Shown: positions 15,170 through 23,488 of the stretch, piece after piece
Position numbering within the stretch: position 1 is the stretch's first letter
Layout of the letters: every line of letters begins with the position of its first letter
Assembly: GCA_035629335.1 (NCBI GenBank)
Contig: DASPIB010000017.1
Coordinates: 1-37,354, forward strand
Source: Verrucomicrobiia bacterium
Lineage (GTDB): Bacteria > Patescibacteriota > Saccharimonadia > Saccharimonadales > Saccharimonadaceae
Length of the DNA stretch: 37,354 nucleotides
Direction of reading: 5' to 3'
The notes under the pieces: generated by a model
Told to the model about the DNA's origin: nothing
What the model saw: only the letters and a program-made list of their open reading frames with translations
Databases searched by the model: none
Translations under genes and position numbers: made by a program

Positions 15170-16190
15170 TACAGATCACGACGAGTTCGACAAGGCTTTT
15201 GAAAACTTTGGCGCAGATCCAGCGCTAGAGACGCCACCAGTAGTACCTACACCGGCACCAGCTCCGGCTGCCCAGCCACAGGATCCTGCTACACCACCGG
15301 CACCGGCCCCAATAGAGCCGCCAAAACCAGCAGGAGAGGAGCCTACACCTAATGAGCAGCCACCAGCCGAGCCACCTAAAAAAGAGGGGGAAGAAGCTAC
15401 ACCCCAACCAGGTGATGCGCCGACGCCGCAAGAAAACCCTAAACCGCCTGAGACTCCAGAGACGCCACCGGCGCCAGAAGAGCCAAAGCCCCTAACCGAA
15501 GACTCGCTTAGATCTATTATCAGTGAAATACGAAATGAAGATCGCACGTCTGCCCAGGTCCTTGAAGCTACTACCCAAGAGGTTCTAAACGCCTACTATC
15601 CTGAAGGTTTATCGAACGTCTTGGTAGATGAGAGCGGCCGGGAACTTCGTACCCCAGCCGATGTGGTCGAAGCATCTGGCGGCACTATGTCTACAGACGA
15701 AGCTCACCAGTGGTTAATCAATGAGCAATACAAGCTCGATCAAAAAGTGGCAAAAATCAAAGATGACGCTAGGGTTATTGCCGAAAACACGAATAAGTTT
15801 AAGCAAGACGGCATCGCTGTATTGCAGAAATACGAGCCTATATTTAAGCAATGGCCCGCGCTTCAGCAACAGGTCTGGGACGCCTATAAGGAAATGGTTA
15901 AAGCCGACGAAGAGAAAAATGTTATTTTGTCGGCTCCAGATATGCAGAAGTTTTACGATCTGGTCCTTGATCCATATCGCCTAGCCTATGAACACGCTCA
16001 GGGCCAGCCGGGGACTGCTCCAGTGGCGGCCCCAGCAGCTCCGGTAGCAGCTCCCGAAACTCCCCCAGCTCCACCTACCCCTAGCGCAGATGATCGCCTA
16101 GACGTTTCAGGTGATGGCGGAGCTTCGCCAGTAAACGATCCAAATGACTTTGCCCAGCAAGTCGCAAAAGAATTAGCTAACCCAAATTAA
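15162..16190 (+). CDS. Scaffold-like protein, proline-rich
   Basis: The 342-residue protein has a long Pro/Ala/Glu-rich low-complexity arm (about residues 22-115), a helical charged middle (about 116-275) and a second Pro/Ala-rich linker with a short acidic end. Size, acidity, helical content and position after portal and before the capsid gene fit an assembly scaffold. AAAGGGG is its ribosome site. It could alternatively be a minor capsid component; the sequence has no decisive motif. Confidence 0.6.
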   Translation: MSDTDHDEFDKAFENFGADPALETPPVVPTPAPAPAAQPQDPATPPAPAPIEPPKPAGEEPTPNEQPPAEPPKKEGEEATPQPGDAPTPQENPKPPETPETPPAPEEPKPLTEDSLRSIISEIRNEDRTSAQVLEATTQEVLNAYYPEGLSNVLVDESGRELRTPADVVEASGGTMSTDEAHQWLINEQYKLDQKVAKIKDDARVIAENTNKFKQDGIAVLQKYEPIFKQWPALQQQVWDAYKEMVKADEEKNVILSAPDMQKFYDLVLDPYRLAYEHAQGQPGTAPVAAPAAPVAAPETPPAPPTPSADDRLDVSGDGGASPVNDPNDFAQQVAKELANPN

Positions 16191-16200
16191 GGAGAATAAT

Positions 16201-16854
16201 ATGCAAAACATACCAGAACCCAAAGGCGTCGCGTTTTACAACATTGAAAGTGATGAGACGCGCTATGCAAAACTAGAAGCCCAGATCCAAGGCTACATCA
16301 ACAGCTCAGACATGGGCATTAACGCTTCGCGCGATCAAGATTATGGCTGGCGTCTAGCCCCTGAGTGGGTCCGCGCAGTTCGCGCTTTTCGTAGGGACAG
16401 CGCTCGTATGCGCGACCTTATTCGCGAAGGCGGCGGTCAAAAGGTAACTACCACCAAGATTCTTTATGCCATCTATGGCGACCAAGTGGCTGCCTATAAT
16501 GAACAGCAAGAGTCAAATAGCGCTCCGTATGAAGCTGCCTACTTGCGCGCTATCTCAGAGCCAGAAAATGAGCCAGCGCCAGCCGCACCAGCAGTCGCGA
16601 CTCCGGCCCCTTTGCCTGAGCCTACTCCGGCCGATGCACAGCCAGAGCCAGAAGACATACCCCTGGACGTAGACGATGCAGATCTGCTACCGCCAGAAGA
16701 CGACGAAGAGCAGCCAGCACCCAAAGCTCCAGTTAAGCCTGAAGTTTCTAAGGCGCCTGAAGGGTCAGACACAACCGTTAAAGTTGATGGCGATAAAGTA
16801 AACGCGCCAAAAACTGATGGTAAAACTTCGACGGCTAAACCGAAGAAAAACTAA
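16201..16854 (+). CDS. Head-associated protein with Pro/acidic tail, unknown
   Basis: The 217-residue protein has a folded N-terminal part of about 120 residues with DYGWRLAPEWVRAVRAFRRD (47-66) and helices around it. A long Pro/Ala/Glu/Asp tail follows and the end is Lys-rich. It lies between scaffold and the inverted terminase gene, which it overlaps tail-to-tail by 20 bases, with an AAGGAG ribosome site. The position would suit a small terminase, head-completion or decoration protein, but I cannot tell which. Confidence 0.6.
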   Translation: MQNIPEPKGVAFYNIESDETRYAKLEAQIQGYINSSDMGINASRDQDYGWRLAPEWVRAVRAFRRDSARMRDLIREGGGQKVTTTKILYAIYGDQVAAYNEQQESNSAPYEAAYLRAISEPENEPAPAAPAVATPAPLPEPTPADAQPEPEDIPLDVDDADLLPPEDDEEQPAPKAPVKPEVSKAPEGSDTTVKVDGDKVNAPKTDGKTSTAKPKKN

Positions 16855-18199
16855 CAGTAGCTAAGTCAGACTCATAAGTCTCTTGAGCGACCGAAGAGGA
16901 GAGTATAAACTCTCCTTTTTCGTTAAAGAAATGGTGTAGAGCAGTAGCTAGATAGCGAATCATGTCAGCTATGTGGCTCTGGCTCTTATGGTCTGGACCG
17001 ATGTAATCGCCAGTATGCGGGTTAAACTTCTTACGATAAATGCGTAGCTTGCGGCTTAAGTCGCCGGTAGTCGGCAGATTGATTAGCAGTTTTGGTAGCC
17101 AGCTTTCGGCGTAGCCTATACCAATAGAGACGCTTTCACGCTTGAGCGTGGAGACGTTTGTGATACCCTTTTTGTGCAAAGTCTCGATGCGGCTTTTGCC
17201 GTCGTTTAGGCTTGATACGGTGCCGTCATGCGGCAAGAAGTGCCAGCCGTAGTTATATCCCAACGCTTCAGACTTGGCCTTCAGCTCGTCAGCCATCGCT
17301 TCGATATTCGAGCCGTTTATCTCGATAAGATCTATTAAGCGCGGCACGCCTTTAAAATACTGGAAGAAGCCCAGGACCATACTATCCGACTTACCCAGAT
17401 CCCAGGCAGTAAACACCGGATAGGCCGGGTTATAGGGGTGAAGGCCGATAGTGCCGTCCTTGTCTTTTTTGCCCATAATTTCACCGTAGTAGCTGGCGGT
17501 CGAAGACTGGCCCCAGTCAAGCAGGATCTCCTGCCTATAAAGGAAGTCGTTGCCGTATTCATCAATATAGTCCTGGCGCAGCTCTTCCATTTCTTCAGGG
17601 GTCATAAACCTGTCGCCAGGGATAAAACAGGTGTACTGCTTGCGTCTGGTCTTGGCAGCTTCATGGAGCTTCTTGAACGTGCCGCCAGAGATACCGTCTT
17701 GCTTAGGGGTGCTGGCAATGATAATTTTACCGCCATTGCGGTTGGTGATTGGCCGGACTACACCCAGGACACCGCTTGGCAAGTCCACGAACTCATCGAA
17801 GAAGTAAATCTTAGCGTTGGCACCGCGCAGGGCTTCGGCATTAGTCGCGCCCAGGACAAACAGCGTTGATCCGTTAATTAGCGTAATACGCATATCGTCT
17901 TCGGTATTGGACTGGGACTGGACTAGCTCTTTAGGTATGTGATCCAGGGTCTTGAAGCCGTCATTTTCGATGTTGGTCCAGAAGTTTTTGAAGCCCTGCT
18001 TGGCAGTAGGGTAAACGATAACGACGTTCATCGTCTCTTTGACCATAGCTGGAATAATATGCTCGACGAAAACAGTATAGGTTTTGGCACCGCGTCGGGC
18101 CACGACTAGCACCGCCTGGCGAAGATCAGGAGAGTCGAGAGCCGTTACAATTTCTTGCTGATAATCGCGTAATGGTAGGCGGTGAGCCGGTATTTGCAT
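16835..18199 (-). CDS. terL: Terminase large subunit (TerL)
   Basis: This 454-residue packaging motor has a variant Walker A ARRGAKT (34-40), Walker B IYFFDEF (131-137) and a coupling motif IASTP (161-165). The RNase H-like nuclease domain has TAWDLG (Asp267), PHDG (Asp325) and HIADMIRY (Asp412). It translocates DNA into the prohead through the portal and cuts concatemers. It is encoded on the strand opposite to the flanking virion genes, convergent with 16201-16854 and divergent from the capsid gene. That is unusual and needs a separate leftward promoter in the 18200-18290 gap. Confidence 0.92.
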   Translation of the reverse strand: MQIPAHRLPLRDYQQEIVTALDSPDLRQAVLVVARRGAKTYTVFVEHIIPAMVKETMNVVIVYPTAKQGFKNFWTNIENDGFKTLDHIPKELVQSQSNTEDDMRITLINGSTLFVLGATNAEALRGANAKIYFFDEFVDLPSGVLGVVRPITNRNGGKIIIASTPKQDGISGGTFKKLHEAAKTRRKQYTCFIPGDRFMTPEEMEELRQDYIDEYGNDFLYRQEILLDWGQSSTASYYGEIMGKKDKDGTIGLHPYNPAYPVFTAWDLGKSDSMVLGFFQYFKGVPRLIDLIEINGSNIEAMADELKAKSEALGYNYGWHFLPHDGTVSSLNDGKSRIETLHKKGITNVSTLKRESVSIGIGYAESWLPKLLINLPTTGDLSRKLRIYRKKFNPHTGDYIGPDHKSQSHIADMIRYLATALHHFFNEKGEFILSSSVAQETYESDLATVSFSSV

Positions 18200-18290
18200 A
18201 ATATTTGCTTGACCTATAATCCTTGTGGTATTCTTAGCATAACAGAAGACGAGACAAATAATTTAATTTAGATTTTGAAAGGATTGCTTT
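18200..18290. promoter_or_regulatory. Divergent promoter region between terL and capsid gene
   Basis: Rightward candidates are TATAAT at about 18214 and the extended -10-like TGGTATTCT at about 18225, with the capsid ribosome site GAAAGGA near 18278. Leftward, the complement reads TGCTAAGAAT near 18229-18239. No perfect -35 is seen for either direction. Confidence 0.4.
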
Positions 18291-19142
18291 ATGCCATCTC
18301 AATACGGTATTAAGACCGCTTCGATCCTCGATGTCCCTATCGAGAAGAAGTCCTATGTTGCTCGTCATTTAAACGCTAACGGTGTAGACTTTACGTCTGC
18401 CCAGACTGTTCGTCTGTTGAACTACGATATTAGCGGTGGTTCGCTCGGTACTTACGACGAAACAGCAATTTCACAAACTGTAACCCTGGCCGAAACTGAT
18501 AAGCAGGACATGACCCTGGCCTACAACAAATACAAGTTCCTGCGTATTCAGGACACTTTGGAGCAAGATACTCCTATTGCGTCTCTGGCCAGTAAGTTCG
18601 CCAAAACTTGGGTTTACGAGAAGTTTATCCCAGACTTCGACGCTTATGCCCTGACCAAAATTATCGCTGCTCGTCCAGTCGCTAATAAGGTCTTCTGGAA
18701 TAGCTCGACCGATAGCATCAAGCTCAAGTTCTTCAACACCGTAACTAAGGTTAAGCGTGGTGGCGGCACCCCTGACAATAGCATTGCCTGGGTACCTTAC
18801 GCCTTCTCTGACACCCTAAAGGCCCTGATTACGACCTTCGATGGCTCTGATCTTGGCTACACCGCCGGTAAAAACGGTGTTCTGGGCCAGTTAGACGGCG
18901 TGGTCGTTGTCGAAACCGAAGATACCCTGTTCCCTGCGAATATGGATATCGTGGTTGCCGACAAGCGCGCTGTGGTCCGCGTTACTCCTAAGATGGATCC
19001 TGCTACCGGAAGTGGCATGAAGCTCATCAAGGACGTACCGGGTCATGGTGGCTCCGAGTTGCAGCTTCGCGCTCGCGGCGACGTCTTCGTCTTCGGACTG
19101 AAGGCTAAAGCCATCGCTACCCTGGAGCGTTCAAACTCCTAA
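18291..19142 (+). CDS. Major capsid protein
   Basis: The 283-residue protein is mixed alpha/beta with the features of a P22/N4-type HK97-fold coat: an N-terminal arm, 'TVTLAETDKQDMTLAYNKYKFLRIQDTLEQD' (about 63-93), helix 'KFAKTWVYEKFIPDFDAYALTKI' (103-125), an 'AWVPYAFSDTLKALIT' stretch and a C-terminal beta part. The strong GAAAGGA ribosome site, lack of rare features and a dedicated terminator right after the gene fit a highly expressed coat. The neighbouring terL, scaffold and portal genes support this. Confidence 0.8.
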   Translation: MPSQYGIKTASILDVPIEKKSYVARHLNANGVDFTSAQTVRLLNYDISGGSLGTYDETAISQTVTLAETDKQDMTLAYNKYKFLRIQDTLEQDTPIASLASKFAKTWVYEKFIPDFDAYALTKIIAARPVANKVFWNSSTDSIKLKFFNTVTKVKRGGGTPDNSIAWVPYAFSDTLKALITTFDGSDLGYTAGKNGVLGQLDGVVVVETEDTLFPANMDIVVADKRAVVRVTPKMDPATGSGMKLIKDVPGHGGSELQLRARGDVFVFGLKAKAIATLERSNS

Positions 19143-19163
19143 CCCTAGCGGTCAAAAAAGCAT

Positions 19164-19191
19164 AAGAGGGCTACCAGTTAGCCCTCTTTTG
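19164..19191 (+). terminator. Terminator after capsid gene
   Basis: AAGAGGGCTA (19164-19173) pairs perfectly with TAGCCCTCTT (19179-19188) around a 5-base loop, followed by TTG. It limits transcription past the coat gene. Confidence 0.85.
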
Positions 19192-19198
19192 TTATATT
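19190..19198 (+). promoter_or_regulatory. Extended -10 promoter, leaderless fibre mRNA
   Basis: TGTTATATT overlaps the tail of the capsid terminator and ends 8 bases before the ATG at 19207. No SD is present, so the fibre gene is probably translated from a leaderless mRNA. Confidence 0.5.
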
Positions 19199-19206
19199 AT
19201 TAAGCT

Positions 19207-20481
19207 ATGCAATCAATCGCCTATCTTAAAGCAAGTGATGGATCCGGTAATGCCAGCGTTGCTACCGTCCAGACGGCCCGGTCTGGCGGCGCTTCCACTA
19301 TTGAAGTAAACACCGTCCAGGGCATACCGGCCAAGTTTGCTGGCAGCATGGGTACACCTCACACCTTTATTGATCCAGTAACTAGCGAAGAGATAACCGT
19401 TATTTCCGAAGATACTGCGGTGGACTTTTTCGGCCATGTGGACGGCAGCGATCTTGAGATTGACCAGATCGCGCCAGGCTACACCGATAACGGCAGCGAC
19501 GTCGGCGACATTATTATAATTCGACCAATCACCGAGTACGCTAACAACCTCGCTAATATTTTAGGGGCCGCGCATCAGGACGATGGCAAGCTCCTAACTA
19601 CCTCTCTCGACGAGTTTTATAAGCCTAGCGAATTAACTCCTAATAATTTTGTAGCTTCAGGCGGTGTCATCGCTCTGGTTAGCCTTTTGACCGCCAGTTT
19701 CTCTAATATTGTTTATTACATGAGCGGCCTTCGCCGCACCAAGACTGGCGTAGCTAACCGCGCCTATATCGCTAACCGCGACACCTACGTTGATATTGAT
19801 AGTACCGGCACCCTTTATTACACAGAAGTCGCCAATGGCGCTACTACTGGCTTTACTCTAGCTGCCGGCCGTATGCGCTTAGCTAAGGTCGTTACAAATG
19901 GCTCAACAATTACCTCTATCACTCAAAGCGGCTATGATGTGCTTAATAACAGGATTTATAACCGTTATCCGCTAACGGTTGAACAAACTCCATTTTTCTT
20001 TGAAGAAATTGGTCGCACTAAATTACTAGCTGGCGTTACTAATTTTAGCGTTAACTTCCCCCCTCGTAACTTCTTAAAAGTAATGGTATTTACCGTGGCG
20101 CAAACAGCCGTACTTCGGCAGTTAATGCGCTATAACAACGATAGCACTAATAGCTATTCTGACACTTATTCCCAGCCAGACAGCGCTGGCCCTGTTCGCG
20201 GTCATGACACCGGCCAAAACGCCCATTATATGGATATCAATAACCTCTCTCCTGGTGATCGCTATAATGGCCATATTGAGATTACTAATAAAGTAGGTCA
20301 GCCTAAGCTATCATTTATTAATGGGTATTATACGGCTTATAGTCCTAGCGCCTGGCAGGTGCCTGGCCTGTTTTATAATCAGTGGGCCAAAAACGAACAG
20401 GCTACTAGCATTCAAATAAACACTATTGCAGGTGGTACGTTTGCCTCTGAAAGTGAGATAGTGGTATTAGGTCGTGATTAG
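19207..20481 (+). CDS. Tail fibre or spike, putative receptor-binding protein
   Basis: This 424-residue protein is rich in Thr, Ser, Asn, Gly and Tyr, with beta-strand patterns throughout. The N-terminal region (about 1-110) contains EEITVISEDTAVDFFGHVDGSDLEI, like the attachment domains of fibres. A helical stretch with ILGAAHQDDGKLLTTS (about 119-134) follows, then a beta-rich C-terminal half with aromatic and Asn-rich loops, suggestive of a jelly-roll-like receptor-binding head. Its position after the capsid and before lysis fits. No catalytic motif is seen. Confidence 0.6.
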   Translation: MQSIAYLKASDGSGNASVATVQTARSGGASTIEVNTVQGIPAKFAGSMGTPHTFIDPVTSEEITVISEDTAVDFFGHVDGSDLEIDQIAPGYTDNGSDVGDIIIIRPITEYANNLANILGAAHQDDGKLLTTSLDEFYKPSELTPNNFVASGGVIALVSLLTASFSNIVYYMSGLRRTKTGVANRAYIANRDTYVDIDSTGTLYYTEVANGATTGFTLAAGRMRLAKVVTNGSTITSITQSGYDVLNNRIYNRYPLTVEQTPFFFEEIGRTKLLAGVTNFSVNFPPRNFLKVMVFTVAQTAVLRQLMRYNNDSTNSYSDTYSQPDSAGPVRGHDTGQNAHYMDINNLSPGDRYNGHIEITNKVGQPKLSFINGYYTAYSPSAWQVPGLFYNQWAKNEQATSIQINTIAGGTFASESEIVVLGRD

Positions 20482-20528
20482 CCTGAAATCTAACAGTCAA
20501 ATCACCGTACAGGGCGCATACTAAAACT

Positions 20529-20639
20529 ATGGAAGAGCTAATTTTTATCATAATCGCTTTCACCGCAGGATTCGTATGTGGTTTACTAGTCAAATACGAA
20601 TTATTCAAGGTGGTACAGCGCTATGGCAAAGAAAGCTAA
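20529..20639 (+). CDS. 36-residue single-pass membrane peptide of the lysis module
   Basis: The peptide starts MEELIFIIIAFTAGFVCGLL. It has an acidic N-terminus, one hydrophobic segment (about residues 4-21) and a basic C-terminus, so it would sit N-out/C-in. It overlaps the start of the next holin-like gene by 17 bases and its C-terminal codons carry that gene's AAGGTGG ribosome site. It may be an antiholin, pinholin or small lysis accessory. It has no clear SD of its own. Confidence 0.5.
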   Translation: MEELIFIIIAFTAGFVCGLLVKYELFKVVQRYGKES

Positions 20640-20862
20640 AAATAAAAAACAAGTTCAGCAAGAAGTCGTACTCGATAACTATGCTCGTATTCTACAGATC
20701 GTGGCCATTATTGCGGTGGTTGTAGTCGTGGTGGTAGATCAGCTAACCCCTACATCTGATATTCCAATCTGGGTACCAGCCGGCCTATTAGGGGTGGCTG
20801 TAGGGCTTAGCCCGGATCAGATCGCGGATATTATTAAAAGCATCTTTAGGGGGAAAAGATAA
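20623..20862 (+). CDS. Holin-like two-helix membrane protein
   Basis: The 79-residue protein has a very basic N-terminus (residues 1-12, six Lys) and two hydrophobic segments at about 25-41 and 49-65, separated by a short polar turn with Pro. The C-terminus is basic (FRGKR). Size, charge and placement in the lysis module fit a class II-like holin. AAGGTGG is the ribosome site. Its TAA shares a base with the next ATG (TAATG). Confidence 0.6.
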   Translation: MAKKAKNKKQVQQEVVLDNYARILQIVAIIAVVVVVVVDQLTPTSDIPIWVPAGLLGVAVGLSPDQIADIIKSIFRGKR

Positions 20863-21629
20863 TGCGTAAAACCGGCCAAGTTATAGTCAACGTAATGAAG
20901 GTGTTTTTAGTGCGTGCCTTGCCAGTAGTAACGCTGGCTATTCTCTTTGGCGTTTTGGCGGTCCAGATTGATAAATGGCGAGTCGAAAACTCCGACCCCT
21001 CTAATTATATTAACTACACCGCATTTGACGTTCAGAACTCGCGTGCTGGCGAAGACGTATATTTTAAGGTCTGCCGCGAGCATCAAGAAAACTACACCTA
21101 TGATGGCGCCCTGACCGTCTATATTTATCGCGATGTGGATCCACGCGGCACCCAAACTAAGGTCTTTGCTAAAGAAATTGGCGGCAGTATTCGAACTGAC
21201 TGCGAAAACAAGGTATTGCGTGCTAGCGACTTCAGGCATACGCCTGGCACCTACAAGATGGCGTTTTGTATAGATTTTCATGTGAAATACGGCATACAAA
21301 AAACTGTTTGCCGCGAGAGTAACATCTATAAGATCTACCCTCAGCCTACCGATATTAATCAGCAGATCGAGTATTACCAGAATCAGATTAATATCTTGCA
21401 GCAACAGCTTCAAGATAGCGGCGTTAGTAGTCCCAGCATGACCCTACCTCAGAGTCGGCAACCTAGCAATATTGGCGTCCCTGGAGCCACTACTTCCCCC
21501 TCTGTAACTAACAATACTACCAATAACACCACGAACAATACGACCAACAATCCGCCCCCAGAAGATGATAGCACCACGCTCAACCAGTTACCGGTGGTCG
21601 GTGGACTATTAAAGGCGATAGGACTATAA
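20862..21629 (+). CDS. Membrane-anchored extracytoplasmic protein of the lysis module
   Basis: The 255-residue protein has a basic start, one hydrophobic segment (about 17-33) and then a beta-rich outer domain with four Cys (in KVCRE, TDCEN, AFCID and TVCRE; two disulfides possible). A coiled coil follows (IEYYQNQINILQQQLQD, about 168-184), then a low-complexity TNNT repeat (about 213-226) and a short hydrophobic C-terminal patch (LPVVGGLLKAIGL). It might be a spanin-like or cell-envelope factor. No family is recognised. The ribosome site is GGGGG inside the preceding gene. Confidence 0.6.
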   Translation: MRKTGQVIVNVMKVFLVRALPVVTLAILFGVLAVQIDKWRVENSDPSNYINYTAFDVQNSRAGEDVYFKVCREHQENYTYDGALTVYIYRDVDPRGTQTKVFAKEIGGSIRTDCENKVLRASDFRHTPGTYKMAFCIDFHVKYGIQKTVCRESNIYKIYPQPTDINQQIEYYQNQINILQQQLQDSGVSSPSMTLPQSRQPSNIGVPGATTSPSVTNNTTNNTTNNTTNNPPPEDDSTTLNQLPVVGGLLKAIGL

Positions 21630-21659
21630 TGCGAGTAAATCAAGCATAAGGAGATAATT

Positions 21660-22967
21660 ATGCCCAGGCGACCAGTAAATGCACCCTACACAATAACCAC
21701 TGAGTTTGGCGTACCTGACTCTTATGCTAAGTTTGGCCGACACTCTGGCGTAGATTATGCCGTCCCAAAAGGCCGGCCTGTTTACGCCCCTATTAGCGGC
21801 GTCTTGACCAATGTTGTTTCTCCTACTGGTGGTAATATGGTTTGTATTTTTGACGGCCAGTTTATGCACCGTAAGATGCACAATAACGCTTTTGCTCGTC
21901 AAAATGGCTCTGTTCAAGAAGGCGATATCGTTGCTTACGCTGGGTCTACTGGCCTGTCTACTGGCGATCATTGCCACTGGGACATCAATGATGAAGGCAT
22001 CTATCCTACTTCCTTCTCTCGCTTTAAAGCTCCTGCCGAGTGGCTAGCTGGCGCATATCAGCCTAAGCCAGCACCTACGCCTACCCCCGCCGCAGATCCT
22101 AGAGCTGGCCTAGAGCCACATCAGCGCCGACTCTCTAACCCTGATGGCGTAAACCGCCGTTCAGCGCCTTCAACGGCCGCAGGGACACTTATCAAGGAAG
22201 AGCCATTTGATACAGATCCTTGGAACTTCAAGGGCTTTGTTAAAGGTGAAATGGTCAACGGTAACGACATTTGGTTTGTCGGTACTTCCGGCAACTACTT
22301 CTACTCTGGCGCTTTTCATGGTGGCGCCGACACTACTGGCTTGCAGGACCTAACCCCAGCTAAGCCAATTCCGGTACCAAAACCAGAGCCAATTCCTACC
22401 TTTGAAAAAGAGCTTAAAACTATTACCGAAGTTATCCCTGCTCACCCTAGTAACTATGAAGTCGGCAACTTCCCTGCCAAACCTACTGGCGTAGTGCTTC
22501 ATGACCTAGGGACTGATGGCCGCGATACGCTTCAATCCAGTCTTAATCATTTTGGCAAAGAAAACACGACCGCGCCGCACATTACTATTAGTGGCAAGCG
22601 CAAGATCCAAAATGTTAGCCTGAAAAATCGCGCCTACCACGCCGGGCCGCAGGGTAACGATAAGATTGGTATTGAAATTGATCCAGACGTGGACACTAAT
22701 CCCGATACCAAAAACAGCGTTTTGGACGTGCTTAAAGAGCTAGACACTATGTACCCTGGCCTGACTCGATACCTACATAGCCAGTTCATGGCTACTAGCT
22801 GTGGCGATGATGTTCAAAAGGCCAATCTTTTGATCCCGCCCGAAGCTCCTGTTTCGCCGCGCGATGAAGCTCAAGATAAACGGCTTACAGCTATCGAAGC
22901 AGCACTAGCGCAAATAAATGCATTTATTGCTAAAATAAAAGAGTTCTTTCCGTTCTTAAATAAGTAA
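21660..22967 (+). CDS. Endolysin: M23 endopeptidase + SH3-like + amidase_2
   Basis: This 435-residue peptidoglycan hydrolase has two catalytic domains. Residues 1-115 form an M23 metallopeptidase with HxxxD (His28, Asp32) and HCH (His104-His106), which cuts peptide cross-links. A Pro linker precedes an SH3-like wall-binding segment (about 150-225). Residues 255-390 form an N-acetylmuramoyl-L-alanine amidase: His281 in LHDLGT, His373 and Cys381 match the zinc ligands of T7 lysozyme, including the 8-residue His-Cys spacing. The C-terminal 30 residues are a coiled coil. No signal peptide is present, so release needs a holin. The ribosome site is AAGGAG. Confidence 0.88.
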   Translation: MPRRPVNAPYTITTEFGVPDSYAKFGRHSGVDYAVPKGRPVYAPISGVLTNVVSPTGGNMVCIFDGQFMHRKMHNNAFARQNGSVQEGDIVAYAGSTGLSTGDHCHWDINDEGIYPTSFSRFKAPAEWLAGAYQPKPAPTPTPAADPRAGLEPHQRRLSNPDGVNRRSAPSTAAGTLIKEEPFDTDPWNFKGFVKGEMVNGNDIWFVGTSGNYFYSGAFHGGADTTGLQDLTPAKPIPVPKPEPIPTFEKELKTITEVIPAHPSNYEVGNFPAKPTGVVLHDLGTDGRDTLQSSLNHFGKENTTAPHITISGKRKIQNVSLKNRAYHAGPQGNDKIGIEIDPDVDTNPDTKNSVLDVLKELDTMYPGLTRYLHSQFMATSCGDDVQKANLLIPPEAPVSPRDEAQDKRLTAIEAALAQINAFIAKIKEFFPFLNK

Positions 22968-22977
22968 AGGAGAATCT

Positions 22978-23253
22978 ATGGAAGCAGTAATATTTATCGG
23001 TCTGGTAGTGGTAGCCATCACCCAGATAATTAAAATGTTTGTGCCGGCCGTCAATGGTGCGGTAACAATCATAGTCGCGCTCATCGTAGGTGCGGTAGTA
23101 GGTGCGCTCGATCAAGTCCTAGGCGTTACTGACGTAACTATCGCAGAAGGCATCGCTGGTGCCTTGAACGGAATCGGTCTATCTACCCTGGCTGGTAAAG
23201 CCGGCGGCGGAACGGCCGGTGATGGCGACTCGCGCGTTGTTTCTCGCGGATAA
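22978..23253 (+). CDS. Holin-like protein with two membrane helices
   Basis: The 91-residue protein has an N-terminal hydrophobic helix (about 3-20), a short loop with Lys and Pro and a second hydrophobic Val/Ala/Gly-rich helix (about 28-46). A polar tail ends in Gly/Asp/Arg. It follows the endolysin by 10 bases with AAAGGAG before the ATG. It is the better positioned of the two holin candidates. Having two holin-like genes on either side of the endolysin suggests a holin/antiholin pair. Confidence 0.65.
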   Translation: MEAVIFIGLVVVAITQIIKMFVPAVNGAVTIIVALIVGAVVGALDQVLGVTDVTIAEGIAGALNGIGLSTLAGKAGGGTAGDGDSRVVSRG

Positions 23254-23263
23254 TCTGACTCAT

Positions 23264-23298
23264 AAAAAAAGACCGCCCTCGCATAGCGGTCTTTTTTG
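23264..23298. terminator. Bidirectional terminator at the end of the late unit
   Basis: GACCGC (23271-23276) and GCGGTC (23286-23291) form the stem, with seven A before and six T after. It therefore gives a U-tract in both directions and can stop both the late rightward transcript and leftward transcripts from the convergent side. Confidence 0.88.
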
Positions 23299-23345
23299 TT
23301 TGTTTTAAAACGCCTTTACAAGACGCCAACTCACAAAGTCAGTAT

Positions 23346-23368
23346 AGCATAACTCTAATGGTTATGCT
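23346..23368. repeat. 8-bp inverted repeat AGCATAAC-7-GTTATGCT
   Basis: AGCATAAC (23346-23353) and GTTATGCT (23361-23368) are perfect complements around 7 bases. On the - strand TGCTATACT (extended -10-like) covers the left arm and on the + strand TGCTTAAAT covers the right arm. It could be an operator or a pair of outward-facing weak promoters. Confidence 0.4.
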
Positions 23369-23488
23369 TAAATTATTTCGAGTATTGTACCTTTAACTAA
23401 ACTCCACCTTTGCGGAATCTCTCAAACAGGGTAACGTATCTAAAACAAAAGTCGTTGAAAAAACAGGGAATATACTCACCTGACAGCC

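Noticed and set aside
15176-15547. Gly/Ser-rich frame antisense to the scaffold gene
   Set aside because: It is the reverse-strand shadow of the Pro-rich low-complexity arm.
23430-23470. Complement contains GTTTTAGA, like a CRISPR/tracr repeat start
   Set aside because: There are no repeated spacers, no anti-repeat and no cas gene.
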